Of a stretch of DNA of 64,000 bases, positions 1-8,365 are shown piece after piece. The stretch comes from Desulfobacteraceae bacterium Eth-SRB1 (GTDB taxonomy: Bacteria; Desulfobacterota; Desulfobacteria; Desulfobacterales; ETH-SRB1), in NCBI GenBank assembly GCA_004193555.1, contig RPGP01000040.1:1-64000 (forward strand), in the 5' to 3' direction. The number at the start of each line of letters is the position of its first letter. Within the stretch, counting starts at the first letter, position 1. The notes under the pieces are model-generated. The model worked only from the letters and a program-made list of their open reading frames with translations. It ran no database searches and had not been told where the DNA came from. The translations under genes and the position numbers were made by a program.

Positions 1-532
1 GTTTGCCCAGATCTGCAAGTTCATTGAAGATGATATTCTGTCCAGCCCGGTTTACACCCACTTCACGTATAATTCCGGAGAGCTTCTTCGGGCTTAGATA
101 AGGATTCATGTTCTCTGCATTGTAGAGTTTCTCCCATGCATCCTTTACCCGTTTTAAAGGCACATTGCCAGTGGCACGCACCATGGCAATAGCACAGATT
201 TCAGCCCAACAGTCAGGGAAACCCTCCTTCAATAGTGGTTTGAGATCCTTAATCGTTTCATGGAGCAGCATCGAGTTGCCATATTCCGTGATGTTTCTGA
301 TATCAGACGGATAAATTCTATGTCTTCCCCCTGATTTGATAAGCCCTTTATCAGGATCAAGTGCTCCAAGATATTTCGAGATTTTTCTCGGCTTTTTGAG
401 TGCTTTGTCCCAGTAAGTGCTCGAATGATACACATAATAACATTTTCCCCGCATCTTTACCTCAAGGCATTTTACACCTTGATCCCTCTGTTCCTCCACC
501 CAGGCTTTGACCCATTGTTCCATATTTGACAT
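1..532 (-). CDS. Transposase, N-terminal part, cut by the window edge
   Basis: An open frame runs on the minus strand from an ATG at 532 (a second in-frame ATG lies at 523) to base 1 without a stop, giving about 177 residues. The start region is rich in Trp, Lys and Tyr and reads like the N-terminal part of IS4/IS1634-type transposases known from methanogenic archaea and some anaerobic bacteria, with the stretch YLGALDPDKGL. The DDE catalytic core would lie beyond the window, so activity cannot be judged. A 13-base inverted pair (533-545 and 618-630) lies just upstream and could be a terminal repeat or an operator. The family assignment rests on recalled resemblance and is tentative. Confidence 0.6.
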   Translation of the reverse strand, partial: MSNMEQWVKAWVEEQRDQGVKCLEVKMRGKCYYVYHSSTYWDKALKKPRKISKYLGALDPDKGLIKSGGRHRIYPSDIRNITEYGNSMLLHETIKDLKPLLKEGFPDCWAEICAIAMVRATGNVPLKRVKDAWEKLYNAENMNPYLSPKKLSGIIREVGVNRAGQNIIFNELADLGK

Positions 533-630
533 ATAGGGAATAGGTCAATATAAAAGTATCGGTTTTTATTTATGTTTGATTGGCAAAAGAGGAAATATTA
601 CGTGATAATCTGATTATACCTATTCCCTAT
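533..630. repeat. Inverted repeat upstream of the transposase gene
   Basis: ATAGGGAATAGGT at 533-545 is matched exactly by its reverse complement at 618-630, with 72 bases between. The left arm touches the transposase start codon. It could be one end of the insertion sequence or a site bound by the transposase; the sequence alone cannot decide. Confidence 0.5.
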
Positions 631-775
631 TCAGACGGAGTTAAGGTATAAAATATGGAAAAAATAAGAGAGAATACAACGTCACCTAACATAACGTATC
701 TGGCTTCGTTTCACTTCACCTAAATTTCAGATATACCAAAACCGTTACCTGAAATAATGGTTCGGCGGAATCGAA

Positions 776-841
776 ATTCATTAGACCATAAAGTATAATT
801 CATTAGACCATAAAGTATAATTCATTAGACCATAAAGTATA
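776..841. repeat. Three exact tandem copies of a 22-base unit
   Basis: A 22-base unit beginning ATTCATTAGACC and ending AAAGTATA occurs three times head to tail without a mismatch (776-797, 798-819, 820-841). The rest of 631-987 has no gene I can support. The array is too short and spacer-free to be CRISPR. Iterons or a slippage-made microsatellite are possible. Confidence 0.85.
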
Positions 842-987
842 ACCAAATACGCAACCTAAATGTGTTTAAGATATATGCCATGGATTGGGCGCTACTAAGA
901 AATATATAGATGCAGGAAACTGCCCTTTCATAGGCGCAGGAGCTGCAATCTGATACCTGTACACAGTGATTCAAAGACCAAGGCATT

Positions 988-1281
988 TTATTTCTTCAGT
1001 TTTTCGATCCTCTTTTTGATCTGCTCCAGTTGCTGTTCTAACATTGCTGCCTGGGATTCAAGTATTGAGATTTCCTGATGCCCTGGGGTTGCTGGCATTC
1101 CCACTGGGATTTCTGATGCCATTGCCTGTGGTTGTGGCGTTTGCCATGTCCCGGCTCGCATATCTTGAACAGCTGGCGGAAATCCACCTGCATTCCGTCC
1201 AACCCAGCCCGGCGAGTAGCCAAACCGCATCCACCCCGGGAGTCCTGTCGCATAGTACATATTCCTATATCTGCCTTGCAT
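988..1281 (-). CDS. DUF5320-type small protein with C-terminal coiled coil
   Basis: This is a protein of about 97 residues. It has a Gly/Pro/Met-rich front half (GLPGWMRFGYSPGW) and a C-terminal coiled coil (ILESQAAMLEQQLEQIKKR) ending in Lys. This matches the DUF5320 pattern, whose function is unknown but whose genes often sit beside NifX-like and Mrp/NBP35 genes in anaerobes. I choose the ATG at 1281, nine bases inside the longest frame, because AGAGGTGA lies just upstream. That ribosome binding site overlaps the 3' end of the NifX-like gene, so the two are probably translated together. The C-terminal coiled coils of both proteins are similar (EQIKKRIE in each), which suggests they pair. 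Confidence 0.7.
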   Translation of the reverse strand: MQGRYRNMYYATGLPGWMRFGYSPGWVGRNAGGFPPAVQDMRAGTWQTPQPQAMASEIPVGMPATPGHQEISILESQAAMLEQQLEQIKKRIEKLKK

Positions 1282-1286
1282 TTTTA

Positions 1287-1946
1287 TCACCTCTTTAATT
1301 CTTCAATTCTTTTCTTGATCTGCTCCATTTGGCTTTCCAAGGTTTTTATATCGCTTTCTATACTCTGTGTTCCCGGTTCCCTAGTTCGTGGAGGCGTGGC
1401 TGGCGATGCAGGGACAGGTGTTACCGGAGCTTCCACACCCGTGCCTCTTCCTATACCTCTTCCCATGCCGCGACCGCTGCCACGTCCACCTCCGCCGCCC
1501 ATGCCTCTGCCACTGCCCATCCCAGCACCTGTACCAGTTCCCAGGCCAGTGCCCGCACCTGCACCTGCACCAGTACCAGCACCGCCACGTCCGGAATACT
1601 CAGGAACGGTCGGACTCGTGGTCTGCGAAAATCCTCCGCTCTTGTACTGCTCGACTGCATCGCGGACGGTGCCGCTTGCACCAGTTACCATCTTAATTCC
1701 AGAAGCTTTGAGTGTCTGGGTTGCGTTTGGTCCAAGGTTTCCAGTGATAACAACTCCAACGCCAATGCCTGCAACGGTTTGTGCTGCCTGTATTCCTGCA
1801 CCACCAGAAGCGTTTATACTTGGGTTCGGCATCGATTCATACTCCATCGTTTCCGAGTCAACGATCACGAAATACTGGCATCGCCCGAATCTCGGATCTG
1901 CGGGCGCATCCATGGATGGCCCGGCTGATGTTACACATATTTTCAT
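1287..1946 (-). CDS. NifX/NifB-type FeMo-cofactor-binding-fold protein with Gly-rich linker and coiled coil
   Basis: Residues 1 to about 105 form a dinitrogenase iron-molybdenum cofactor biosynthesis fold (start MKICVTSAG, then DPRFGRCQYFVIVD and GVGVVITGN). These small proteins bind metal-sulfur clusters. A long Gly/Arg-rich stretch follows (about 120-170), then a Pro-rich part, then a coiled coil ending EQIKKRIEELKR, nearly the same as in the downstream DUF5320 protein. The longest frame starts at 2063, but the ATG at 1946 has GGAGAG upstream and begins exactly at the conserved fold. The gene forms a two-gene operon with the DUF5320 gene. A decayed relative lies at 4394-4870 on the other strand. 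No nitrogenase is near, so a role in cluster carriage is inference only. Confidence 0.8.
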   Translation of the reverse strand: MKICVTSAGPSMDAPADPRFGRCQYFVIVDSETMEYESMPNPSINASGGAGIQAAQTVAGIGVGVVITGNLGPNATQTLKASGIKMVTGASGTVRDAVEQYKSGGFSQTTSPTVPEYSGRGGAGTGAGAGAGTGLGTGTGAGMGSGRGMGGGGGRGSGRGMGRGIGRGTGVEAPVTPVPASPATPPRTREPGTQSIESDIKTLESQMEQIKKRIEELKR

Positions 1947-2380
1947 ATTTATTACTCTCCTTTCATAATATATTCTATATTGCAGTGTAATTGAACCTTG
2001 TGGGATTAAATTTACAGCCGAAATTTTAAAAGTAAAGCGAAATGCTGGGAAAGTGTTGTTCAAATTTTGCCCCCAGGTTTGCTGGGTAGATAAAGGAGTG
2101 ATTAATGTTTACATAAAATGAGATGAAAAAAAAAACTTTATTTACTAGGATCTTTATAAACCAATTCGAAATTCAGTTATCAAAAATCAATGCAAAATGT
2201 AGTGTGCTATTTGCCCTATTATTTCTCATCCCATTCATTGTACTGCTTATTCATTGTATTTGAGCAGGATATTTCATCCCATGGTCTTACTTCAACTATA
2301 GCTGTTACATGATTCCTTATGCACGATAGGTTTTCACTGGTTGGAAATTCAAAAGAAAGATTGTTTATACCGCCGCTAAT

Positions 2381-2872
2381 TCATCTCTGAACGCCTTGGC
2401 GTCCATTAACTTCAAAGAGCTGGATCATTCCTGGGTGCCGTAAGAAAGATAAGGATTGTCCCTTTTGAGGAAAACTTTTGACTTTAACATCTCCCTTAAT
2501 TGAATGTCCCGTGTAATACAGGCTCATCTCAATATCTTCCGGGTCAGCGCCATAAAGTATTACTGGTATATCAAGCGACACAAGCATTGTTCCTTCTGGT
2601 ATAGGCGTTGGTTCTGGAGTCGGCGTCGGTGTAACAAAATTCACATTTGATCCTGTTTCAGTTGGTTCTGGTTCAGGAGTTTTAGTCTTATTCACTAAAC
2701 CGGTGGCGCGTTGACTTCGCCGGCTGTGGCGGCATCGATTTGTTCGTTGTTGGATATGCATCCTGCTGCGGTGAATGTGAGAAACATGAACAGGATAGCA
2801 GCAAGTATCCCATTGATTTGTGTTGTTTATCCTTGGTTTGACTCTTTATCCGACCATACATATTCTAATCAT
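2381..2872 (-). pseudogene. Broken lipoprotein gene with two frameshifts
   Basis: Three overlapping minus-strand frames join into one lipoprotein. An ATG at 2872 gives a charged start (YGRIKSQTKDKQ). After one frameshift comes a hydrophobic signal with a lipobox (LTFTAAGC). After a second near 2700 comes a Thr/Pro linker (TPTPTPEPTPIPEG) and a tail with SLDIPVILYGADPED. The signal sequence, lipobox and Pro-Thr linker are what an exported lipoprotein would need, so the frames belong together. The linker style is common in methanogen surface proteins. The product is unidentified. The stretch 1947-2380 upstream of the NifX-like gene holds nothing else I recognise. Confidence 0.55.
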
Positions 2873-3640
2873 TCTCTTCAGGTATTCTAACCGTCCGATA
2901 ATAGTTCCTTGATTTTAGATCTATGTCAACTTGATCTATTGAAATCAATTCCTCGAAAATCTCCTTGTAAGTCGACCTTGATAGTATCCTTTTGTTCCAT
3001 TGAGGCCTTTGATTTTGCTCATGGAGTATCTTACAGACCTAAATCCTTTTATCCTTGGTTTTGTAATTATATTAATCTGATCCAGTCGAAACAACGTTGT
3101 TAACGTTGTAGTTTTGCAATCGAAAGATTTCGCAGCCAGTAAGCTTTGTATGACGATAATCCTCGTAACCTCGTGGAACTTAATTTTGAGTTCCTGGATT
3201 GATGTTATTTCCTTTGTTATAGACTTATCAGTCTGGAGAAGAATCTTTCATTGTTAATCGAAATCGTTTGTTTATTATGAATTATGTAATTTAACGCCGC
3301 CACATTATTCCGGCAATATGGTCATCGATTTGATCGCCGGAGAATTCGTTCCATTGGTCCGAACATTTTGAAGCGATGGTTACGGTTCAAAGCGATTATC
3401 TCTTTTGGAATCGATCAACGGAAGCCGTAAACCTTATGAAAGTCCGCATTTATTGAATCGGCGAAAAGATCGGATGTTCCGGCAATGTTAGCGAATATAT
3501 GGAGGAACATGAAGCGATGACGCAGAAGTTCCGGTGCTGAATTCACGCTACCAATGGCATTGAGAACTGTCCTAAATCGCGGTTCGAGATTTTGCCGTGA
3601 TTACGGTACGGAAGAGGGTGAAACTCAGCGAAAAGTAAAG
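2873..3640. other. Gene-free degenerate stretch
   Basis: No frame here is convincing in either direction. Short runs such as RIRSIGPNIL on the plus strand just before the Mrp remnant could come from a decayed small gene of the same cluster (a UPF0251/DUF134-type regulator is one guess), but the match is too weak to call. Confidence 0.4.
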
Positions 3641-4393
3641 CAGCAGTTGAAGAGGCGGCCTTGTGGAAAACGTTAAAAGAGCATGGAAAAATAAAAAGGC
3701 CAATGGTTATGAGCGGAAAAGTGGGTGTTGGAAGATCACAGTAGTTGTCAAATTCGTGCTCAATAATTTGCAGCAAGGATATGAGCCGAAATCATGGGAT
3801 TTATCATTCATGGCCAAATGTTCCGAAGATGCTTGGAATCGAAGCATTTGAAAAGACTCGATGATAGAAGCATAGCGAATAAGTCCCGGTCTTCAAAGCC
3901 CCCAAGCAATAAGGTTCAAGCGTCCTTGCATTCCTTGTTATAGAGCAAGTGATATATCAGTTGGCGGGCCGCTCAAAATGGTAATTCAAGCAGTTTTAAT
4001 CGATGTCCTTGGGTGACTTTGACTCATAGCCGACTCGCCAGGAAATCGGAGAGAATCACCGAAGTGTTGCCCAGTTAGTCCCTGAAATGACGGCAATCAT
4101 CACGCCGGTGATGCCCGATTCATGAAACAGTGATCTTGCAAAGAAATCTGGAATTCCCGGGTAATCGATTTCAGGAAACATTTCAAACATTCGAAACGGT
4201 GGAAACAATCGATCTTTCGCGATCATCGGTATGGTGGAATCGTCGTCATTGATGGTATCGTTCCCGGTGGATTCCAATCGAGTTAATATTGAGTTCTTAT
4301 CCAGATAAGTATCCCATTCGAAAGCATGAGTTTGAGGGTTCAATCCTTCAGCGATCAAGCCGATTATGGAATAAGATTATGAAAGCAATAAAT
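3640..4393 (+). pseudogene. Decayed Mrp/NBP35-family P-loop ATPase gene
   Basis: Reading plus-strand frames together recovers landmarks of an Mrp/NBP35 iron-sulfur carrier ATPase in the right order: IKRPMVMSGKVGVG followed by an altered P-loop (3706-3750), PNVPKMLGIEAFEKT (about 3810-3855), VPVFKAPK near 3885, SVAQLVPEM (about 4063-4089), and a C-terminal part resembling the usual GIPGI and ENMS region (about 4140-4200). Several stops and frame changes interrupt it, and the P-loop Lys-Ser-Thr is damaged. Family members carry Fe-S clusters in the cytosol. It lies just before the decayed NifX-like gene, the order expected for an intact Mrp-NifX-DUF5320 cluster. Confidence 0.65.
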
Positions 4394-4872
4394 ATGAAAT
4401 ATAACATCAGTCAGTCATCCATGGATATTCGCATCGAGGATCAAGATTTCCGTGATCGTTGATCGAACGATGGATATGGAATCGATTTGTCCATATAAAC
4501 CATTTTGTGGTAGGAATTATGAAACTGCAGGTAATATGCTGGAGTTGTTATCACCGGAAACGATCAAACGCAAATCCATTACTCCAAAGCTTCCGGAATT
4601 AAGATGGACCGAAATCGTCCGCGACGCAGTCGAGCAGCATAAGAAGGATCACGAGTCCTGACCCTTGAGCATTCCGGACGTATGGTGCCGGTACCGGCGG
4701 TGGTGCAGGGCAATCGGGAACCGGTGCCGGGGATAAAAGTGGCAGGAAAGCGATGGGCGGCGAGGACGGCAGCGCTTAAAGAAAGGTATAGAAGAGTACG
4801 GGAAGCCTGGTACCATCTAAGTCCCCGTAATCGCCAGCCACGCCCACGAAACTTAGGGAACCGTAAACCAGA
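4394..4872 (+). pseudogene. Decayed second copy of the NifX-like gene
   Basis: The ATG at 4394 begins a broken relative of the intact gene at 1287-1946. Recognisable pieces in order are VIVDRTMDMES (compare VIVDSETMEYES), AGVVITGN and KASGIKM, IVRDAVEQHK (compare TVRDAVEQYK), a Gly-rich run GAGTGGGAG, and SPATPTKLREP (compare SPATPPRTREP). The pieces fall in different frames and stops interrupt them, so no full product can be made. It follows the decayed Mrp-like gene and is opposite in strand to the intact copy. The two copies therefore look like an old inverted duplication, or two acquisitions, of which only one survives. Confidence 0.75.
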
Positions 4873-4874
4873 GC

Positions 4875-5107
4875 ATGGCGCTTGACAGGCAAAACCCCGT
4901 TCGGCTGACGCTAAAGAACCGGAAGAAATTCAAAGAGGATAAAACGCGGCGACAGGAAATTACAAAATTTTACGACCCCGCGGACGGCTCTGGCCACCGC
5001 CGGGCCGGGCCGGACGAAACGGTGCGACCAGCTGTTCAAGATATGAGCTGGATTGATGGCAAACAAAATGTCCTGCATTTTCCAGCGCACCCCACCTGTT
5101 GTAAATG
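4875..5107 (+). pseudogene. Possible DUF5320-like remnant
   Basis: An open frame of 77 codons starts right after the decayed NifX-like gene, where a DUF5320 gene would be expected. It contains RPAVQDMSW, which resembles PPAVQDMRAG of the intact protein at 988-1281, but little else matches and the coiled coil is absent. I treat it as a probable remnant rather than a gene. From 5108 to 5445 I see nothing further. Confidence 0.35.
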
Positions 5108-5445
5108 AAAGAATTATTTCGGCGATTTTCTCTCTTTCAGCGAACACCCCAGCTAATCGTTACGTCTATCCGGCATCCCATGTGTTTACATGACTGTCAA
5201 TCATTCCTTATCCAGCATAGGGGTTCAGAGAGAGGCCCTTTATTGTCCCTCCCGAGGTTTGTAATAGCCTCAACGTCCATGATCGGGCTCTCCCGCCGAA
5301 GACAAAAAACTGCTATTCTTTATTCAGCTAGTTTGGATTAAACGGCTCCTTTTTCTTCATTAAAGTCCAGGCTATGATCAACATTTTAGCTGCAAGTTTT
5401 ACTTTCATTTTGGTCTTGATTCCCTGTTCACGTTCTCTTCCGCCA

Positions 5446-5912
5446 TCAAGTCTTCGGTTTCTTTATAACCTGACGAATCTGTTTGAGTTTATCAACCAGA
5501 ACCTGTGCTTCAAACTCAGATGCCTGCCCCATCGGACATCCGACAGATTCAGAGGATAGACTATGGATTTTACGAAGTCGCTGTTTTTGCGCTATTCCTC
5601 TTTCTCTCGTGGTTACAATCCGAAAGAATTGATTAAACTCCATGCCGGCAATCTTGCCTGGTTCCAGACACCATCGGACAATCGCCAGGTTTTCGGTCTC
5701 GCATTGCCCATAGAACTTGTCAAATTCCGGGAAGTACTTGGCTAAGAGATTATTGCGAATTCGCATTCTCAGGCTATGATCTTCTTTCTTTAAACGCTTT
5801 CGAAGAGATAACAGGTTCCGCAGTTCGTTTATGCCTTTTAACGGCAATTCATAAAAAAGACATTTGCCTTGAGAAAGCAGGTCTGCAATATTGGCTGCAT
5901 CTTTATGCTATC
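5446..5912 (-). pseudogene. IS110-family transposase fragment
   Basis: The minus strand from about 5912 to 5446 encodes a stretch typical of the middle of IS110-type transposases: KDAANIADLLSQGKC, then INELRNLLSLRKRLKKE and a basic helical segment ending in a stop at 5446. The DEDD N-terminal catalytic half and the C-terminal Ser-containing domain are both missing, and no start codon precedes it, so this is a dead fragment. It shows that insertion sequences have passed through this block. Confidence 0.75.
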
Positions 5913-6284
5913 AGGGTGTTATTTTATTACAAGGCGATAATAAATTGTTTTTATTCTACATGTGGCAGTATAATCTCTTCTTCTTTTAATATATAACATT
6001 GGATTATTGGTTTACAGGCTTAGACGCGGGACGGGTTAGACTTGCGGATGTATATTAGTTTATAAATAGCCTATAATTATTGTCAAGTATTAATAACGGT
6101 CAAAAAAAACCCTTTTATATGCCTATCATATCTTTACCAAAAAGCCGCGGCTTGCGGTATTGGAGGCTCGGTATCAAAGCTTGAATTGTGAATTAATGTT
6201 TGACAATTAAGACACCGTTATTTAGCAAAACAGTACTGGCAGAGCATGTCGAATGCGCTCGCTGTTGCGTTTCAAGCTTTGGCG
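5913..6284. other. Gene-free stretch
   Basis: AT-rich sequence without a supportable gene or RNA. One 14-base string, GCTTGCGGTATTGG, recurs at about 7590 on the far side of the ATPase gene; I cannot tell whether this is a relic of insertion or chance. Confidence 0.4.
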
Positions 6285-7449
6285 CTAAGGCTTTTTGCCA
6301 GACTCTCGATATTCCGGCTTTAGCTGGACCAGAAATTCTTCACAGGGAATACAATATATGCCTTTAATCATCAGACTTTCTTTGCCGCGGTAGAGAAAAT
6401 ATGTCTTTGCTTCAGGGTAGTCATGCTTAAAATTAATCAGGCCTTTAAGCATTTTGGAATGTATTTTATTAGTGTTCTTGACTTCATAAGCACAGAAAGT
6501 ATCAGGTCCGTAAATAACCAGACCAACCTCTACGCCTGACTTTGTCCGCCAGAAATATAACTTATCATAACTGCTACGATAACTTATCCATGCCCGAAAA
6601 TGCTGGACAAATAGACCTTCCAGAGCAGGTTCGTCAATTTCACCGGGTCTGTCAAGTGGACCGGTGGGCCTTAAGACCCTGAAGACTCCGGTATCAAAAA
6701 AAAAATATCTTGGGATGAGCAGAAAGGCGACGTTTGGCTCTTTTGGAAAAAACAGGAACCATAAAGGCCAGCATCAGATCTTCAAGAATCGCAATATAAC
6801 CTTCGACTGTTTTCCTTTTAACCTGGCAGTCTCTGGCAACATCGGAAATATTCAGCACAGAACCATGTGAAAAGTTGATCGACTCAAGAAAACGGTTAAA
6901 GGAACCAATATTTCTGACCAGACCTTCAAGCTGTACTTCTTCTCTAATGTAAAATTCCGCATAGGCAGACAAACTTTCTTTTTTATTAGGAGAGTCAATG
7001 ACCAAAGGGACAAGGCCTGTTGTAAGCGCTTCAGACAGAGAGAATGAACTGCCAAGTTCGGCGGCCATAAACGGATGCATTGATTTGAACATAGCCCGAC
7101 CAGCGAGCAGATCAACACTTGCACGTTTTAATTTTCTGGCGCTGGAACCGGTCAGGATAAACCGCAGATCTTTTCTTTGTTCAATAAGCTGATGAACAAC
7201 ATCTAAAAGCTCAGGCACTTTTTGTATCTCGTCAATGATGACGATGCCTTCAGCAGATAGAGCAGCGCAGATATCTTTTAATCGTTCCGGTTTTGCGGAA
7301 AAGTTTCTAAAAACATCCGGCGCCAAAAGGTCGATGTAATATGCTTTGGGGAATTTCTGCCTGAGCCAGGTGGATTTGCCGGTACCACGTGGGCCGAACA
7401 AAAAAAAGGTTTGTCCTGGATCACGAAAAAAACGATTTATTGTCGCCAT
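6285..7449 (-). pseudogene. AAA ATPase with DUF4143 C-terminal domain, interrupted at a run of ten T
   Basis: The N-terminal part (250 residues from ATG 7449) has a Walker A motif GPRGTGKST, a Walker B motif IVIIDEIQKVP and a sensor-type LTGSSARKL, all typical of the ATPase family that pairs with DUF4143. The frame hits a stop at 6694 directly after a run of ten T (minus strand). If the run had nine T, translation would continue as FFFDTGVFRVLRP and on through a normal DUF4143/PDDEXK-like tail (VEVGLVIYGPDTFCAYEVKN) to a stop at 6285. So the whole protein is present but split by one extra base. Either the gene is dead, or slippage at the run restores the product in some molecules. The DNA partner and role of this family are poorly defined. 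Confidence 0.8.
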
Positions 7450-7562
7450 ATTTCCCTCCTTTATGGCTTTCTAAGCGCCATAATAGCGCCATAATTTGGA
7501 CATGTCAGCGGAAATAATATACAGAACAGAATTTCACGGGATAAACTATGTTCCGACAGGCT

Positions 7563-7721
7563 ATGCTGAATAATTGTAAGGATAAATGGCTTGCGGTATT
7601 GGAAAAGAAATTAGAAAAATATGAAATGGTAAAGCAGGGAATGATGCAAAATCTTTTAACTGGGAAGATGTACATTATGGACGGGCTGAATAAATTATCT
7701 TATATGATAAGCGCTTATTAG
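7563..7721 (+). pseudogene. C-terminal remnant of a type I restriction HsdS subunit
   Basis: A 52-codon frame contains EKKLEKYEMVKQGMMQNLLT and GKMY, very close to the coiled-coil end of type I restriction specificity (HsdS) subunits, where KQGMMQ-LLTGK is characteristic. The target-recognition domains and any hsdR or hsdM are absent. Its end overlaps the convergent CGGC gene by a few bases. It is a leftover of a lost restriction system. Confidence 0.65.
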
Positions 7722-8164
7722 TCATAGGATAAACGAGCTTCCTCATCCACTAATGTTGGTTGAATAATTTTTTGCCACGCGGGATCTTTCCATGTTCCCA
7801 ACCGATCGTGCATATTGAGGTATTTTTGAGGTATGGGGTGAGTGCCATAAACAACTTCGAGGCCATATTTCGTTTTGATAAAGTCACGGAAATAAATGAT
7901 ATGAGGACATGGTGGATACCCCACAATCAGTCCCGTGGCAAGATGTATCGCCTCTGCCCCGTTTCCCTTCATTTCTTCCACAGCATATTCAACATTGCCG
8001 CCAGGACACCCGTCGCAAGAGGTATACCCAACAAGTTCAACTTCCGTATTTTTGTACCTGCTAAATGCACCTTCTCTGTTCCGCAATGATCTGAAGCATT
8101 TTCCGCCTGCACATCTGCGGTAGCGGTCACAGATGATTATACCAATCTTTGTTTTTTCTTCCAT
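7718..8164 (-). CDS. CGGC domain protein
   Basis: A 148-residue protein with conserved Cys clusters: ICDRYRRCAGGKCF near the start, SCDGCPGGN in the middle and GYPPCPH in the last third. This is the CGGC domain pattern of small, probably metal-binding proteins of anaerobes. The biochemical role is unknown. The ATG at 8164 follows AGGAGGTGA at ideal spacing. The gene stands alone between remnants and the divergent cobT, with about 200 bases between the two starts. Confidence 0.85.
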   Translation of the reverse strand: MEEKTKIGIIICDRYRRCAGGKCFRSLRNREGAFSRYKNTEVELVGYTSCDGCPGGNVEYAVEEMKGNGAEAIHLATGLIVGYPPCPHIIYFRDFIKTKYGLEVVYGTHPIPQKYLNMHDRLGTWKDPAWQKIIQPTLVDEEARLSYD

Positions 8165-8365
8165 GTCACCTCCTGCTGTAAAAGAAATTTAATACAAATT
8201 GTTAGCCATGCAATATCTTAAATGGACTAACGAGGCAATGGAAAAAGCTATGTTTACCTTATGATTTGACATCAACCATTTGAGGCTTTAAGATGATTTT
8301 AACAATTGATGCGGTTGAAGATTTGTTATGATTTGTTTACAGGAGAGTTGGGGAATTGAAATAAA

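Noticed and set aside
776-841. CRISPR array
   Set aside because: Units abut with no spacers and no cas genes are in the window.
1132-1968. Long plus-strand frames opposite the NifX-like gene
   Set aside because: They arise from the Gly/Arg/Pro-rich repeats of the minus-strand gene; the products are low-complexity Pro/Cys/His and have no ribosome sites.
4056-4358. 100-codon minus-strand frame
   Set aside because: The other strand carries landmarks of the decayed Mrp-type ATPase and NifX-like genes.
6140-7601. GCTTGCGGTATTGG on both sides of the ATPase gene as target duplication of an inserted unit
   Set aside because: The match is 14 bases, lies far from the gene ends and has no mobile gene between; chance or HsdS debris is possible.
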